NCBI GenBank assembly: GCA_963786495.1
Contig: CAWAZL010000002.1
Location: 1 to 64,000, forward strand
Source of the DNA: JALZKA01 sp963786495
GTDB taxonomy: Bacteria; Actinomycetota; Thermoleophilia; Solirubrobacterales; 70-9
Direction of reading: 5' to 3'
DNA: 64,000 nucleotides
Positions 49,330 to 58,246 of the stretch are shown one piece after another (position 1 is the stretch's first letter; each line of letters begins with the position of its first letter). The notes under the pieces are model-generated. The model was not told the origin of the DNA, made no database searches, and worked only from the letters and a program-made list of their open reading frames with translations. Both the position numbers and the translations under genes were made by a program.

Positions 49330-51102
49330 TTATGAGAGGTCAGACCCCTCGGAGCTCTTTTCGTCGCTCTCTTCGGATTCGGGGTCAGACCCCGCGTCGC
49401 TTGACTCGTCACCTTCGTCGCTGTCCTCTTCAAGCTCGCGCTTCACGACCTTGCCCGTGGCGTTCCGGGGGAGCTCGTCGATGAACTCCACCTCGCGTGG
49501 AACTTTGAAGCCCGCCAGGTTCTCCTTGACGTATTTCTTGGCCTCGTCCTCGTCCAAGGAGCCGGAAGATGTCGTGACGACGAAGGCCTTGAGCGCCTGT
49601 CCGTACTTCTCGTCATCGACGCCGATGACGGCGACCTCGTCCACGGCCTTGTGCCCTGCAAGCAGGTCCTCCACCTCGCGCGGGAAGACGTTCTCGCCGC
49701 CGGAGACGATCATCTCGTCGTCGCGGCCGTCGATGAACAGGCGGCCCTCCTCGTCGAGGTGGCCCACATCGCCCGAGCTCAAGAGCCCGTCGATGATGTC
49801 CTTGTTGCCGCCGCCCGTGTAGCCCTCGAACTTCATCTCGTTACCGACGAAGATGCGGCCGGTCTCACCTTGGGGAAGCTCGTTCTCATCCTCGTCGTAG
49901 ATCTTCAGCATCGTGCCGTGCGGAACGCGGCCGGCGGTACCCGGCGCCTCGCGAAGGTCCTGCGGCGTCGCGATCGTGGCCCATGCGACCTCGGTGGACC
50001 CGTAGAGGTTGTAGAGGTTGTCGCCGGTCGCGTCCATCCATTCGGTGGCGAGCTCCCCGGGCAGCGCCGAGCCCGAGGCGCAGACCGCCTTGAGCGAGGA
50101 GAGGTCGTACTTCTGGATGACCTCGTCGTCGAGCTGGAGGGTGCGCTGAAGCATCACCGGCACGACGATCAGCGCCGACGCCTTGGTCTCCTCAATCGCC
50201 TTGAGCATGTCCTCGGGGTCGAACTTGCGCCGCAGCACGTAGGTCGAAGAGAGCGAGAGCCCGATCGAGAAGTGCGCGAAGCCCCACGAGTGGAATAGCG
50301 GCGCCGAGATCAGGGTCGTCTCGCGTGCCTTGAGCGGGATCTTGGAAAGGAGCGCCGCGATGGGCCCGAGCGTGTCGGGCTGGCCGCGCTGCGCACCCTT
50401 AGGAGTGCCGGTGGTGCCGGAGGTGAGCACGATGAACTTGGAAGACTTCTCGGGCGGCTCAAGGTCGGACGCGTCGTCGGTCTCCTCGATCAGCGACTCG
50501 ATGGTGGGGTCGTCGGACTCGCCTTCCTCGGCCCACGCGACGAAGCGCTTGAGGTCCACGTCGGCCTTCTCCATGACGCCCAGGAACTCCTCGTCGTAGA
50601 CGACCGCCTTGGGGTCCTCGCGCTCGAGCACGTCCACAAGCTGCGGCCCGGAGAACATCGTGTTCATGAAGAGCGCGTTCGCTCCGAGCTTCGATACCGC
50701 GAGCAAGGTCTCGACGAAGCCGCGGTGGTTGCGAGCGAGGATGGCCACGCCGTCGCCCTCGGAGACCCCATTCTTGGCGAGAGCGTGGGCGAGCTTGTTC
50801 GAGCGCTCCTGGACCTCAGCGAAGGTGAGCTCGCCGAGGTCGTCGATCAGCATCGTCTCGTCCGGGTGGCGGATCGCCGCGGCGCTGACACCGGCGGCCG
50901 GCGATGCGCCCCAGCGCCTGAGCTCGCGCAGCACCTTGCCCAAGCGGTCGGGACGGGTCGGGCGGACGATCCCGGCGTCGATGAGGACCTTGACATTGAA
51001 CGGGACGTCGGGCAAGAGGCCCAACGAGCCGACCTGCACCTTTCCCAAGCGCTCTCTGATCACGCGGGCAACCTTATGGAGCAGGGCTTCGGCATGTAGC
51101 AA
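49330..51102 (-). CDS. Acyl-CoA synthetase (AMP-forming, FadD-like)
   Basis: 590 residues. AMP-binding motifs: FIVLTSGTTGTPKGAQRGQP, LYNLYGSTEVAWATIATP, GHLDEEGRLFIDGRDDEMIV, GGENVFPREVEDLLA and the C-terminal catalytic Lys in NATGKVVKREL. Activates fatty acids. The C-terminal 25 residues are acidic (Ser/Asp/Glu) and include a palindromic element at nucleotide level. TTG 51102 lies one base from the ispF stop; a GTG at 51063 is an alternative start. Confidence 0.9.
   Translation of the reverse strand: MLHAEALLHKVARVIRERLGKVQVGSLGLLPDVPFNVKVLIDAGIVRPTRPDRLGKVLRELRRWGASPAAGVSAAAIRHPDETMLIDDLGELTFAEVQERSNKLAHALAKNGVSEGDGVAILARNHRGFVETLLAVSKLGANALFMNTMFSGPQLVDVLEREDPKAVVYDEEFLGVMEKADVDLKRFVAWAEEGESDDPTIESLIEETDDASDLEPPEKSSKFIVLTSGTTGTPKGAQRGQPDTLGPIAALLSKIPLKARETTLISAPLFHSWGFAHFSIGLSLSSTYVLRRKFDPEDMLKAIEETKASALIVVPVMLQRTLQLDDEVIQKYDLSSLKAVCASGSALPGELATEWMDATGDNLYNLYGSTEVAWATIATPQDLREAPGTAGRVPHGTMLKIYDEDENELPQGETGRIFVGNEMKFEGYTGGGNKDIIDGLLSSGDVGHLDEEGRLFIDGRDDEMIVSGGENVFPREVEDLLAGHKAVDEVAVIGVDDEKYGQALKAFVVTTSSGSLDEDEAKKYVKENLAGFKVPREVEFIDELPRNATGKVVKRELEEDSDEGDESSDAGSDPESEESDEKSSEGSDLS
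49336..49350. repeat. Palindromic element GAGGTCAGACCCCTC
   Basis: Imperfect palindrome within the last codons of the acyl-CoA synthetase. Same core (GTCAGAC) as the elements at 43622 and 49380. Probably contributes to the odd acidic Ser-rich tail. Confidence 0.6.
49380..49394. repeat. Palindromic element CGGGGTCAGACCCCG
   Basis: Near-perfect palindrome (arms CGGGGTC/GACCCCG around an A) 44 bases from its sister copy, also inside the acyl-CoA synthetase frame. Encodes GSDP in the tail. Confidence 0.7.
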
Positions 51103-51564
51103 TTACTCGATTTCCACTGAGGCGATTGCCAAACACGCGATGCCCTCGCCACGACCGATCCAGCCCATTCCCTCGTTCGTCGTTGCCTTGACGCTCACCG
51201 GGGCGCCGGCCGCTTCGGCGAGGATGCGCTCCATCTCCTCGCGATACTCGCCCAGCTTCGGCTCCTCGCAGATGACGGTGACGTCCGCATTCACCACGAA
51301 GCCCGGAACCATTGCCACGGCGGTGCGCAGGAGCTCGACGGAGTCCGCGTCGCGCCAGCGCTCGTCGCTTGGCGGGAAGTGTGTGCCAATGTCGCCGAGG
51401 CCGGCCGCGCCCAATACGGCGTCGGTGATCGCATGGGCGACCACATCGGAGTCCGAATGACCCTCGAGGCCGTGCGTGTGCGGGACCTCGACGCCGCCGA
51501 GGATCAGCGTTCCACCCTCCGTGAACCGGTGCGAGTCGTAGCCGATGCCCGAATGAGCGCTCAT
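51103..51564 (-). CDS. ispF: 2-C-methyl-D-erythritol 2,4-cyclodiphosphate synthase
   Basis: 153 residues. Fifth step of the MEP isoprenoid pathway. Metal and substrate residues are in GIGYDSHRFTEGG, GLEGHSDSDVVAHAITDA, GLGDIGTHFP and KATTNEGMGWIGRGEGIA. The ATG 51564 overlaps the PHP stop by four bases (ATGA). In Mycobacterium ispD-ispF are adjacent; here two other genes separate them. Intact. Confidence 0.95.
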   Translation of the reverse strand: MSAHSGIGYDSHRFTEGGTLILGGVEVPHTHGLEGHSDSDVVAHAITDAVLGAAGLGDIGTHFPPSDERWRDADSVELLRTAVAMVPGFVVNADVTVICEEPKLGEYREEMERILAEAAGAPVSVKATTNEGMGWIGRGEGIACLAIASVEIE

Positions 51565-52391
51565 CCGATCTCCTCCAGGCGCCGCTCGCGGCCCTCGAAG
51601 ACGCAGAGCTCGGTCACGCCCCACCCGCGCATCGCCTCGACCGCTCGCTCGTAGGCGAATCCGACGTTCTCGGGCTCGTGGGCGTCCGACGAGAGCGCGA
51701 AGGCGGCGCCCGCGTCCACGCACATCTCTGCGAACGCATCGGCGGGGTAGAGCTCGCCGACGGGCTTGCGAAGGCCCGCCGTCGAGACTTCCACCGCGGT
51801 TCCCGTTTCCGCGATCGCCTCGATCAGCGGCTCGTAGTGAAAACGCGGGTCGCGGCGGGGGCTGGGCCGTCCCTCGCCCCAGACCTTTACGAGGTCCGGG
51901 TGCGCGCAGATGTCGTACATCCCGGTGTGGATCGCTTCGGCGAACGTCTCGAAGTAGAGCGCCCAGACCTTGTCGGGATCGTTGATCTCTGCCCACACGT
52001 CGTATGCATCATGGTCCACCGCCATATCGCGGATGAAATGGACCGAGCCGACGACGTAGTCAAGGTTGCCGGCGTGGCGGTCGAGCACGTTTGCGATGCG
52101 GTCCTCGCGCCCCGCGACCCAGTCCATCTCGATCCCCGCCCGTAGGCCGGCGGAGCGGGCGAACTCGAGGTACTCGGCCATGTCGTCCACCGCGTTCTCG
52201 CGCCAGAAGGGGTGGTCCCAGATCTCGAGCGACTCGGTGAACCGGTGGATGTGCTCGGACACGCCGAGCTCCGCGATGCCCGCCGCCTGCGCCGCCTCCA
52301 GGTAACGATCGGCGTTCGCCTGCGTGAAGTACTCGGATGCCTTCGCATCAGTTTCGTCGGGGCGCAAATGCAGGTGATAGTCCGTGAGCAC
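51561..52391 (-). CDS. PHP-domain phosphoesterase (histidinol-phosphatase-like)
   Basis: 276 residues. PHP metal motifs: TDYHLHLRP, SEHIHRFTES, VGSVHFI, YDICAHPDLVK and SSDAHEPENVG. Resembles HisK-type histidinol phosphatases but no his genes are near, so the substrate is open. GTG 52391 is the chosen start (VLTDYHLHL). Divergent from the DUF389 gene. Coupled to ispF by overlap. Confidence 0.85.
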   Translation of the reverse strand: MLTDYHLHLRPDETDAKASEYFTQANADRYLEAAQAAGIAELGVSEHIHRFTESLEIWDHPFWRENAVDDMAEYLEFARSAGLRAGIEMDWVAGREDRIANVLDRHAGNLDYVVGSVHFIRDMAVDHDAYDVWAEINDPDKVWALYFETFAEAIHTGMYDICAHPDLVKVWGEGRPSPRRDPRFHYEPLIEAIAETGTAVEVSTAGLRKPVGELYPADAFAEMCVDAGAAFALSSDAHEPENVGFAYERAVEAMRGWGVTELCVFEGRERRLEEIG

Positions 52392-52401
52392 GTAGGCAAA
52401 C

Positions 52402-52426
52402 TTAAATGGTGCCTGACCCCGTTTAG
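52402..52426. repeat. Repeat-like element with GGTGCCTGACCCC core
   Basis: Sits in the 44 bases between the PHP start and the DUF389 start. Related to the other GACCCC elements but the arms are imperfect. May overlap the promoters of both genes. Confidence 0.45.
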
Positions 52427-52435
52427 GCTGCAGCG

Positions 52436-53421
52436 ATGGTCCACCTGCGGATCGTCGCGCCGGAAGCCGAGGCCAAGAAGGCGCTCGCGCTGTTCGAGGA
52501 GACCGACTCCGTCTACAACGTGATCGTGCTCGAGGGCGTCGCGCGCAAGCCCCAGGGCCACGCGATCCTGTGCGACGTCGCCCGCGAGGACGCGAGCGTG
52601 GTGATCGCCGATCTGAAGGAGATCGGCATCCACAAGTGCGGCTCGATCGCGGTCGAGGACATCGACTCGCAGATCTCCGACGTCGCGATCGCCGCCGAGA
52701 AGGCGGCGCGGGGCCTCCCGTCGGACGCCGTCGTCTGGGAGGAGGTGGAGTCCAGAACCTCGGAGAACGTCGAGCTCTCGGCGCAGCTTCCTGGCGTTCA
52801 TGGTCGTCGCGACCCTGATTGCGGCCGTTGGCATCCTGACCGACCAGATCATCCTGATCATCGGGGCGATGGTCGTCGGGCCCGGAGTTCGGTCCCCTCG
52901 CGGGCCTGTGCGTAGCGCTGGTCCACAAGCGCCCCGACGTGGCGAAGCGCTCGCTGATAGCGCTGGCAATCGGCTTCCCGCTGGCGATCACGGCCTCGTT
53001 CGTGATGACGTTCCTGATCGACATCGCCAACCTGGTGCCGGAGGACTTCTCGCAGCAGAACCATCCCTTCACCGACTTCATCGCGAAGCCCGACGAGTTC
53101 ACCGCGATCGTCGCGGTACTCGCGGGGATCGCAGGGATCCTCTCGCTCACGTCCGCCAAGTCCGGCGCGCTCGTGGGGGTGCTGATCTCGGTGACGACGA
53201 TCCCGGCCGCGGCCAACATCGGCGTCGCTGCAGCACTCGGCGACTCCGAAGAATGGCTGGGAGCGATGGGACAGCTGTCCCTGAACCTCGCCCTGATCGT
53301 CCTCTCGGGCGTGGCGACACTGTTCATCCAGCGCCGTCTTTACATCAGACGAAAGGCGAAGCACCACTCAGACGCGGGCCGGAAGGCCGCCGGCCTCGCG
53401 AGCGCGCCCGAGGAGGGCTAG
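52436..53421 (+). CDS. DUF389 (TIGR00341-type) membrane protein, frameshifted
   Basis: About 328 residues. The N-terminal soluble part reads VHLRIVAPEAEAKKALALFE and SVYNVIVLEGVARKPQG. Helices include FMVVATLIAAVGILTDQIIL, IIGAMVVGPEFGPLAGL and VLAGIAGILSLTSAKSGALV, the family core. Shifts near 52790 and 52887 break the frame. Ends after a basic tail (RRKAKHHSD). Function unknown; stop overlaps no gene and a convergent secreted-protein gene begins 3 bases later. Confidence 0.8.
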
Positions 53422-53424
53422 CCC

Positions 53425-54003
53425 CTACTCATAGATCGCTTCCAAGAGCAGCCAGCAGCCGTCGACGGTGTCCGCATCCTCGAACGGGCCACCGACGTCG
53501 AGCGGGCCTTGGAAGATCAGCTGCTTTTCCCCGCCCGAATCACAGCGGAGCATGCTGGTCTTCTTCGCGACGATCCCCAGGTGGTCGTTCTTCTTAACGG
53601 GAACGTCCACGTTGAACGTCTCGATCTTGTACGGGTCATTAGGGTCGGGCTGACCGACGTACTCGAGCTTCTCGCCCAGGTACGTGGCCTTGGCCTGCAA
53701 CATGTTCCCCTTCGCCTTCGCGAGCTGCAGGCGGAAGCTGCCTTGGTCGCCAGCGATGATGCGGATCTTGTCGATCTGCCCGTCTTTGGGGGCCTTCTGG
53801 CCGCCGGGGTTGCTGTAAGCCTCCAGCGAAATGCGCGAGCACTTACCGGCTTCGGGCTCGCACGGATGGGCAGGTATCGAGTTCGAAGGCTGAACGTCTT
53901 TTGTCAGCTCGGCTCCGAACTTGGTCGCCCCCGAGGCGCTCGCCGGAAGCAGAACCGCTACCGCAATCGCCGACACCGCCAGGACACCAGTCGATCTCTT
54001 CAC
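53425..54003 (-). CDS. Secreted protein of unknown family
   Basis: 192 residues. The GTG at 54003 has AAGGAG five bases upstream. The signal peptide is STGVLAVSAIAVAVLLPASA with cleavage near SASGATK. The mature domain is beta-rich (ISLEAYSNPGGQKAPKDGQI, FRLQLAKAKGNMLQAKATYL, NDPYKIETFNVDVPVKKNDH) with four Cys. No domain recognised. It sits between ispD and DUF389. Intact. Confidence 0.75.
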   Translation of the reverse strand: MKRSTGVLAVSAIAVAVLLPASASGATKFGAELTKDVQPSNSIPAHPCEPEAGKCSRISLEAYSNPGGQKAPKDGQIDKIRIIAGDQGSFRLQLAKAKGNMLQAKATYLGEKLEYVGQPDPNDPYKIETFNVDVPVKKNDHLGIVAKKTSMLRCDSGGEKQLIFQGPLDVGGPFEDADTVDGCWLLLEAIYE

Positions 54004-54046
54004 GAGCACTCCTTCGTTCAGCCCCCTACGCCGCGGGACGTTACAC

Positions 54047-54721
54047 CTAGGCGCGAAGAAGTGCTTCCGCGAGTGCAAGATCAACCTGCGTGGTGATTTT
54101 CAGATTCGGCTCGTCCCAGCCGAAGACGCGCACGACTCCGCCCGAAGCCTCGATCAGGCTGGCGTCGTCGGTGGCGGCGGCGAGGGTCCCAGCGTCTGTG
54201 TCCAGCGCCTGGCGCAATGCTTCCGAGCGGAACGCCTGCGGCGTCTGAACAGCCCAGAGCTCTGAACGCGGGACGGTCTCGATGACTCGGCCCGCCAGCG
54301 CGCGCTTGAGCGTGTCTGTCACGGGCGCTGCGGCAACAACGGCATCGCAGCCGGAGTCGCCCTCCAGCTCCGCAATCACGGCGTCGAAGAGTGCCGGCGT
54401 TGCCAGCGGTCGTGCTGCGTCGTGGACGACGGCGATCTCGGACTCGACCGCAGCCAGGGCGAGTGCGACAGACTCGGAGCGTGAGGCCCCGCCGGTTACA
54501 ACCTCCGCGCCCACCGCGTGCGAGCGAACCGCGTCCTCGTGGCCCGGCGGCGCACAAATAACGACCGAGCCGACGCGTTCGGAGGCGTCAACCGCTGCCA
54601 CCGACCAAGCCAAAAGCGGCTTCCCGCCGACTTCGACGAGAGCCTTCGGGCCGCCGGCTCCGAGCCTGTCTCCGGAGCCGGCGGCCGCGATCACGGCTGT
54701 TGCGAGCGCGTCAGCGCTCAT
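54047..54721 (-). CDS. ispD: 2-C-methyl-D-erythritol 4-phosphate cytidylyltransferase
   Basis: 224 residues. The nucleotide loop AVIAAAGSGDRLGAGGPKAL has the Lys of the GxRxGxxxPK motif. Further motifs are VVHDAARPLATPALFDAVI, PVTDTLKRA and LWAVQTPQAFRSEAL. Third step of the MEP pathway. Begins at ATG 54721, 13 bases after the carD stop. Intact. Confidence 0.95.
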   Translation of the reverse strand: MSADALATAVIAAAGSGDRLGAGGPKALVEVGGKPLLAWSVAAVDASERVGSVVICAPPGHEDAVRSHAVGAEVVTGGASRSESVALALAAVESEIAVVHDAARPLATPALFDAVIAELEGDSGCDAVVAAAPVTDTLKRALAGRVIETVPRSELWAVQTPQAFRSEALRQALDTDAGTLAAATDDASLIEASGGVVRVFGWDEPNLKITTQVDLALAEALLRA

Positions 54722-54733
54722 GCGGTACGGCGA

Positions 54734-55297
54734 CTAGGCGGTCGCCGTCTCGGAGAAGCGCTCCTCGAGGAGCCCGTCGATGTACTCCTCGGCGCCCTCC
54801 TCGTCCTTCTCCAGCGCGTACATGAACTCGGAGGCGAGGATCTTCTTCGCCCGCGTGTACATCTGCTTCTCGCCGGTCGACAGACCCTTGTCCATCTCGC
54901 GGATGGCGAGGTTGCGGACGACCTCGGCGATCTCGAAGATGTCGCCGGTCTTGATCTTTTCGCGGTTGTACTTGAACCTGCGGTTCCAGTTCTTCGGCAT
55001 ATCGGAGAGCTCGCCGGTCAGGACGGCGATTACCTCTTCGACCTGCTGCGGATCGATCACGCGACGGAGCCCGGCGATGTGTGCGTTCTCGCATGGGACC
55101 ATCACCGTCATGTCGTTGTGAAGGATCTTGATGGTCAGGTAGTCGCGGGTCTCGCCCATGAGGTCCTTGGATTCCTTCAGGATCACGACGCCGGCCCCGT
55201 GATGCGGGTAGACGACGTTGTCACCTTCCTCGTACGTGCACTCGACCGGCGCGATCTCCTCGAGCTCGATCTCCTCCTCAGTAGCTAGTTCCGGAAT
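54734..55297 (-). CDS. carD: CarD-family transcriptional regulator
   Basis: RNA polymerase beta-binding protein that stabilises open complexes at rRNA promoters in mycobacteria. The N-terminal RID reads EEGDNVVYPHHGAGVVILKE, and the C-terminal DNA-binding part is MPKNWNRRFKYNREKIKTGD, VVRNLAIREMDKGLSTGEK and MYTRAKKILASEFMYALEKD. The natural N-terminus begins at ATT 55297, six bases after a perfect AGGAGG; no ATG, GTG or TTG precedes the RID. Either a rare AUU start or a base error. Confidence 0.92.
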   Translation of the reverse strand: MPELATEEEIELEEIAPVECTYEEGDNVVYPHHGAGVVILKESKDLMGETRDYLTIKILHNDMTVMVPCENAHIAGLRRVIDPQQVEEVIAVLTGELSDMPKNWNRRFKYNREKIKTGDIFEIAEVVRNLAIREMDKGLSTGEKQMYTRAKKILASEFMYALEKDEEGAEEYIDGLLEERFSETATA

Positions 55298-55345
55298 GGG
55301 ATGCCTCCTTTGGGGTACGCCCGCTGACGCAGACGATTCGTTGGC

Positions 55346-56453
55346 TCATGACTGGCGGTCGACGGCGTCGACTTCTTCGGCTCGGCGAAGTCCCTCACGG
55401 ATCTCTGTCGCTCGAGCCTCCCCTACTCCGTCCACGGCAGCCAGTTCAGAGTCCGTGGCGGAAAGGATGGCTTCGAGGTCGCCGAACTGATCGACGACCT
55501 TCTGGGCCACCAGACGAGGAAGCCTCGGCACGCCGGACAGCGCGCGGAAGCCTCGGGGTACTACAGGGAAGTCAAGGGTGTTCGTCTTACGGTCGTAGCC
55601 GAGGTGTTCGGCGAGGCGGCCGAAGTCGAGGAGTTCGTGGTGGCCGAGCTCGGCGAGGCCGGCGATCGCCCGCTCGAGCTCCGGTTCGGAGGCATCGACC
55701 GCGTAGTCGCGGACGAGGGCGGCGCGCTCGGCAAAGACGCCGTGAACGAGCTCTTCGAGCTGCATCTCGATCAAACGCCCCTCGGCGCCCAGCTCGATGA
55801 TCCAGCGCTCGACCTCGGCGGCCATGCGGGTGACCAGCTCGAGGCGCTGAAGAACGGAAAGGACGTCCTGGAGCACAGCGCCGCCGCTCGAACTCGAGCA
55901 TGGTCAGTCGAGCGGCGACCTGGTCGAGGCGGGCGCGGTACTTCTCGAGCGTCGCGAGCCCCTGGTTTGCCCTGGAGAGCACGCTCGGGATGTCCTCGAG
56001 GATGTACTTGATGCCCTCGACGTAGAGCGAGACGACCTCGCGGCGCTGCGAGATCGCGATGACCAGCGCCTTCGACTGCTTCGAGACGCGCTCGGCCGTG
56101 CGGTGGCGGGTGCCCGTCTCCATCGAGAGGATCGTCGGATCGGGCATGAGCTGCACGTTCGCCCACATGATCCGGTAGGTCTCGGGCTCGAGGACGATCG
56201 CGCCGTCCATCTTCGCCAGCTGGTAGAGGAGCGCCGGCGAGTAGTCGACGTCGAGCTTGATCCCGCCCGAGAACATGAAGGAGACCTCCTCGGTGTCCCC
56301 GACGAGAATCAGCCCGCCGGTGCGCGCATGGACGATGTTGTCGATGCCCTCACGAAGCGGCGTGCCGGGCGCAACCGTGTCGAGCGCACGGAGGAGCCGC
56401 GGGTCCTGTCGCGCTTCCAGCTCACTCTTGTCATCATCAGGAGGAAGCGCCAT
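55346..56453 (-). CDS. disA: Diadenylate cyclase DisA (DNA-integrity scanning), frameshifted
   Basis: Makes c-di-AMP. The DAC domain reads GGLILVGDTEEVSFMFSGGI, LAKMDGAIVL (DGA motif) and ETGTRHRTAERVSKQ (RHR motif). The middle helical domain and C-terminal HhH (LAAVDGVGEARATEIREGL) scan DNA junctions. A shift near 55865-55900 separates DAC from the rest. Starts at ATG 56453. radA is normally next upstream; here a plus-strand module lies between. Confidence 0.93.
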
Positions 56454-56582
56454 CGCTCCATAAGGATGACAGACCGGCCCTGAAAGTTAAATCGCAGATA
56501 AATCCGTGTGGATAGATCGGAAAGGGCTTTGTCAAGCGGGGTACGGGAATGCACGCCCCCGATCTCGCTTACGATCGCCAGA

Positions 56583-58139
56583 GTGGAATCCGAAACCGCG
56601 CCAGGCACCATTCCGCAGCCCGCTCCGCGGCTGGTCGAAGTCGTAGCGGCCCTCTCCTTGGCATCCGATCTGGGGCTCGGGCAGCCCCTCGAGCACGGCC
56701 TTCGGTCCTGTCTCATCGCGAGCCGTCTTGCGGAGGCACTTGACCTAGGCGAGGAATTCAGCGACTCGGTGTTCTGGGTGACGCTCCTCGCGATGGTCGG
56801 CTGCACCGCGGACTCCAACGAGATGACAGAGATATTCGGCAACGACATCGAGTTTCGCCGCGGCATGTACGACGTCGGCCCTTCGCAGATGTCCATGCCT
56901 CGCTACCTCCTCGGGCGGGCTCTGACGGCGGTCCTCTGCGGCGTGCTGGCGCCAGCGCGTCGCTGATCGCTACCGGCATGCGAGCCGTGATGCAGGGGTT
57001 CGAGGCGGACTGCCGGATCACGGCGCGGTTCGCGACGCGCCTCGGCCTCGACGAATCGGTGTCTGAGCCCCTGCAACAGAAGTTCGCACGCTGGGACGGC
57101 AAGGGGATTCCGAGGGGGCTCGGGGGCGAGAAGATTCCGCTGGCAGCGCGCGTACTCGCGCTGTCATGGCGGACCGAGGCAGGGCATAGGACTGCCGGCA
57201 CGGAGGCGACATTGGAGCTGCTCGGACGGCATGCCGGGGCGACTCTCGACCCCGCCCTGGTCGAGGCCTCGATGACCGCCCTGCCGGGGATTCTCGACCA
57301 GCTCGACGAGAACCCTTGGGAGGCGGTTGTGGCGAGTGCGCCGCTACGAGCGCGGCTTACCGGCGAGGGGTTCGAATCGGTGCTCGAGGCCCTCGGCGAC
57401 TTTGCCGACCTCAAATCGCCATGGTTCGGCGGCCACTCTCATAATGTGGCGGGGCTTGCGGAGGCCGCGGGCTGGCGACTCGACTTGCCGGAAGCCGACG
57501 TGAGCCTCATGCGGCGCGCCGCCCTGGTGCATTCACTCGGGCGGACCGGGCGTGCCCAACACCATCTGGGACAAGGAGGGCTCCCTGAGCGTTTCGGAGC
57601 GCGAGCGGATGCAGCTCTACCCATACTTCACCGAGCGGATCCTCAAACGCGGAAGTCTTTCGAACCTCGCCTTCACCGCCGCGGCGACTCAGGAACGCCT
57701 CGATGGAAGCGGGTACCCGCGCGGTCTACAAGGTGGTGAGATCCCAGTCACGGGCAGGGTGCTGGCGGCTGCCGACATCTATCAATCCCTGTGCGAAGCC
57801 AGGCCTCACAGACCCGCATACCCCGCCGATGAAGCAGCGGCTGAACTCCGCTCGGACGTCAAAGCTGGGCGTCTGGACGCAGATGCCGTGGAAGCGGTTC
57901 TTGCCGCCTCTGGTCATCGCCCACAGCCACGCCGCTTGAGCGCGCCGGCCGACCTGACTCAGCGCGAGGTCGAGGTCCTGCGCATCATCGCGCGCGGGCG
58001 TACCTCCGCCGAGGCTGCCGAAGAGCTCGGCATCCAGCCCAAGACCGTCGGCACCCACATCGAACACATCTACGCCAAGATTGGCGCCTCGAACAGATCC
58101 GTGGCCACTCTGTTCGCGATGGAACACGGCCTGATCTAG
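56583..58139 (+). CDS. HD-GYP-like/LuxR-HTH regulator with lost metal ligands, frameshifted
   Basis: A long regulator with two HD-GYP-like halves and a C-terminal LuxR HTH. The first half has KFARWDGKGIPRGLGGEKIP, the second ERLDGSGYPRGLQGGEIPV, GRVLAAADIYQSL and EARPHRPAYP. In the second half the HD is HSLGR, the next ligand is in LYPYFTERI (Tyr) and the HHE is TQE, so phosphohydrolase activity is doubtful. The HTH reads LTQREVEVLRIIARGRTSAEA and QPKTVGTHIEHIYAKI. Shifts near 56960 and 57545. GTG 56583 is a likely start. Divergent from disA. Confidence 0.8.
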
Positions 58140-58246
58140 CCGCGGGGGACCTCAGAACCGCTTGACCAAGCGGCTTCTCCGAGATCTTTCGAAAGATCAG
58201 TAGTTCTCCCTATGTGAGCGGCCCGCCGCGCACCTAGCTTGGCGGC

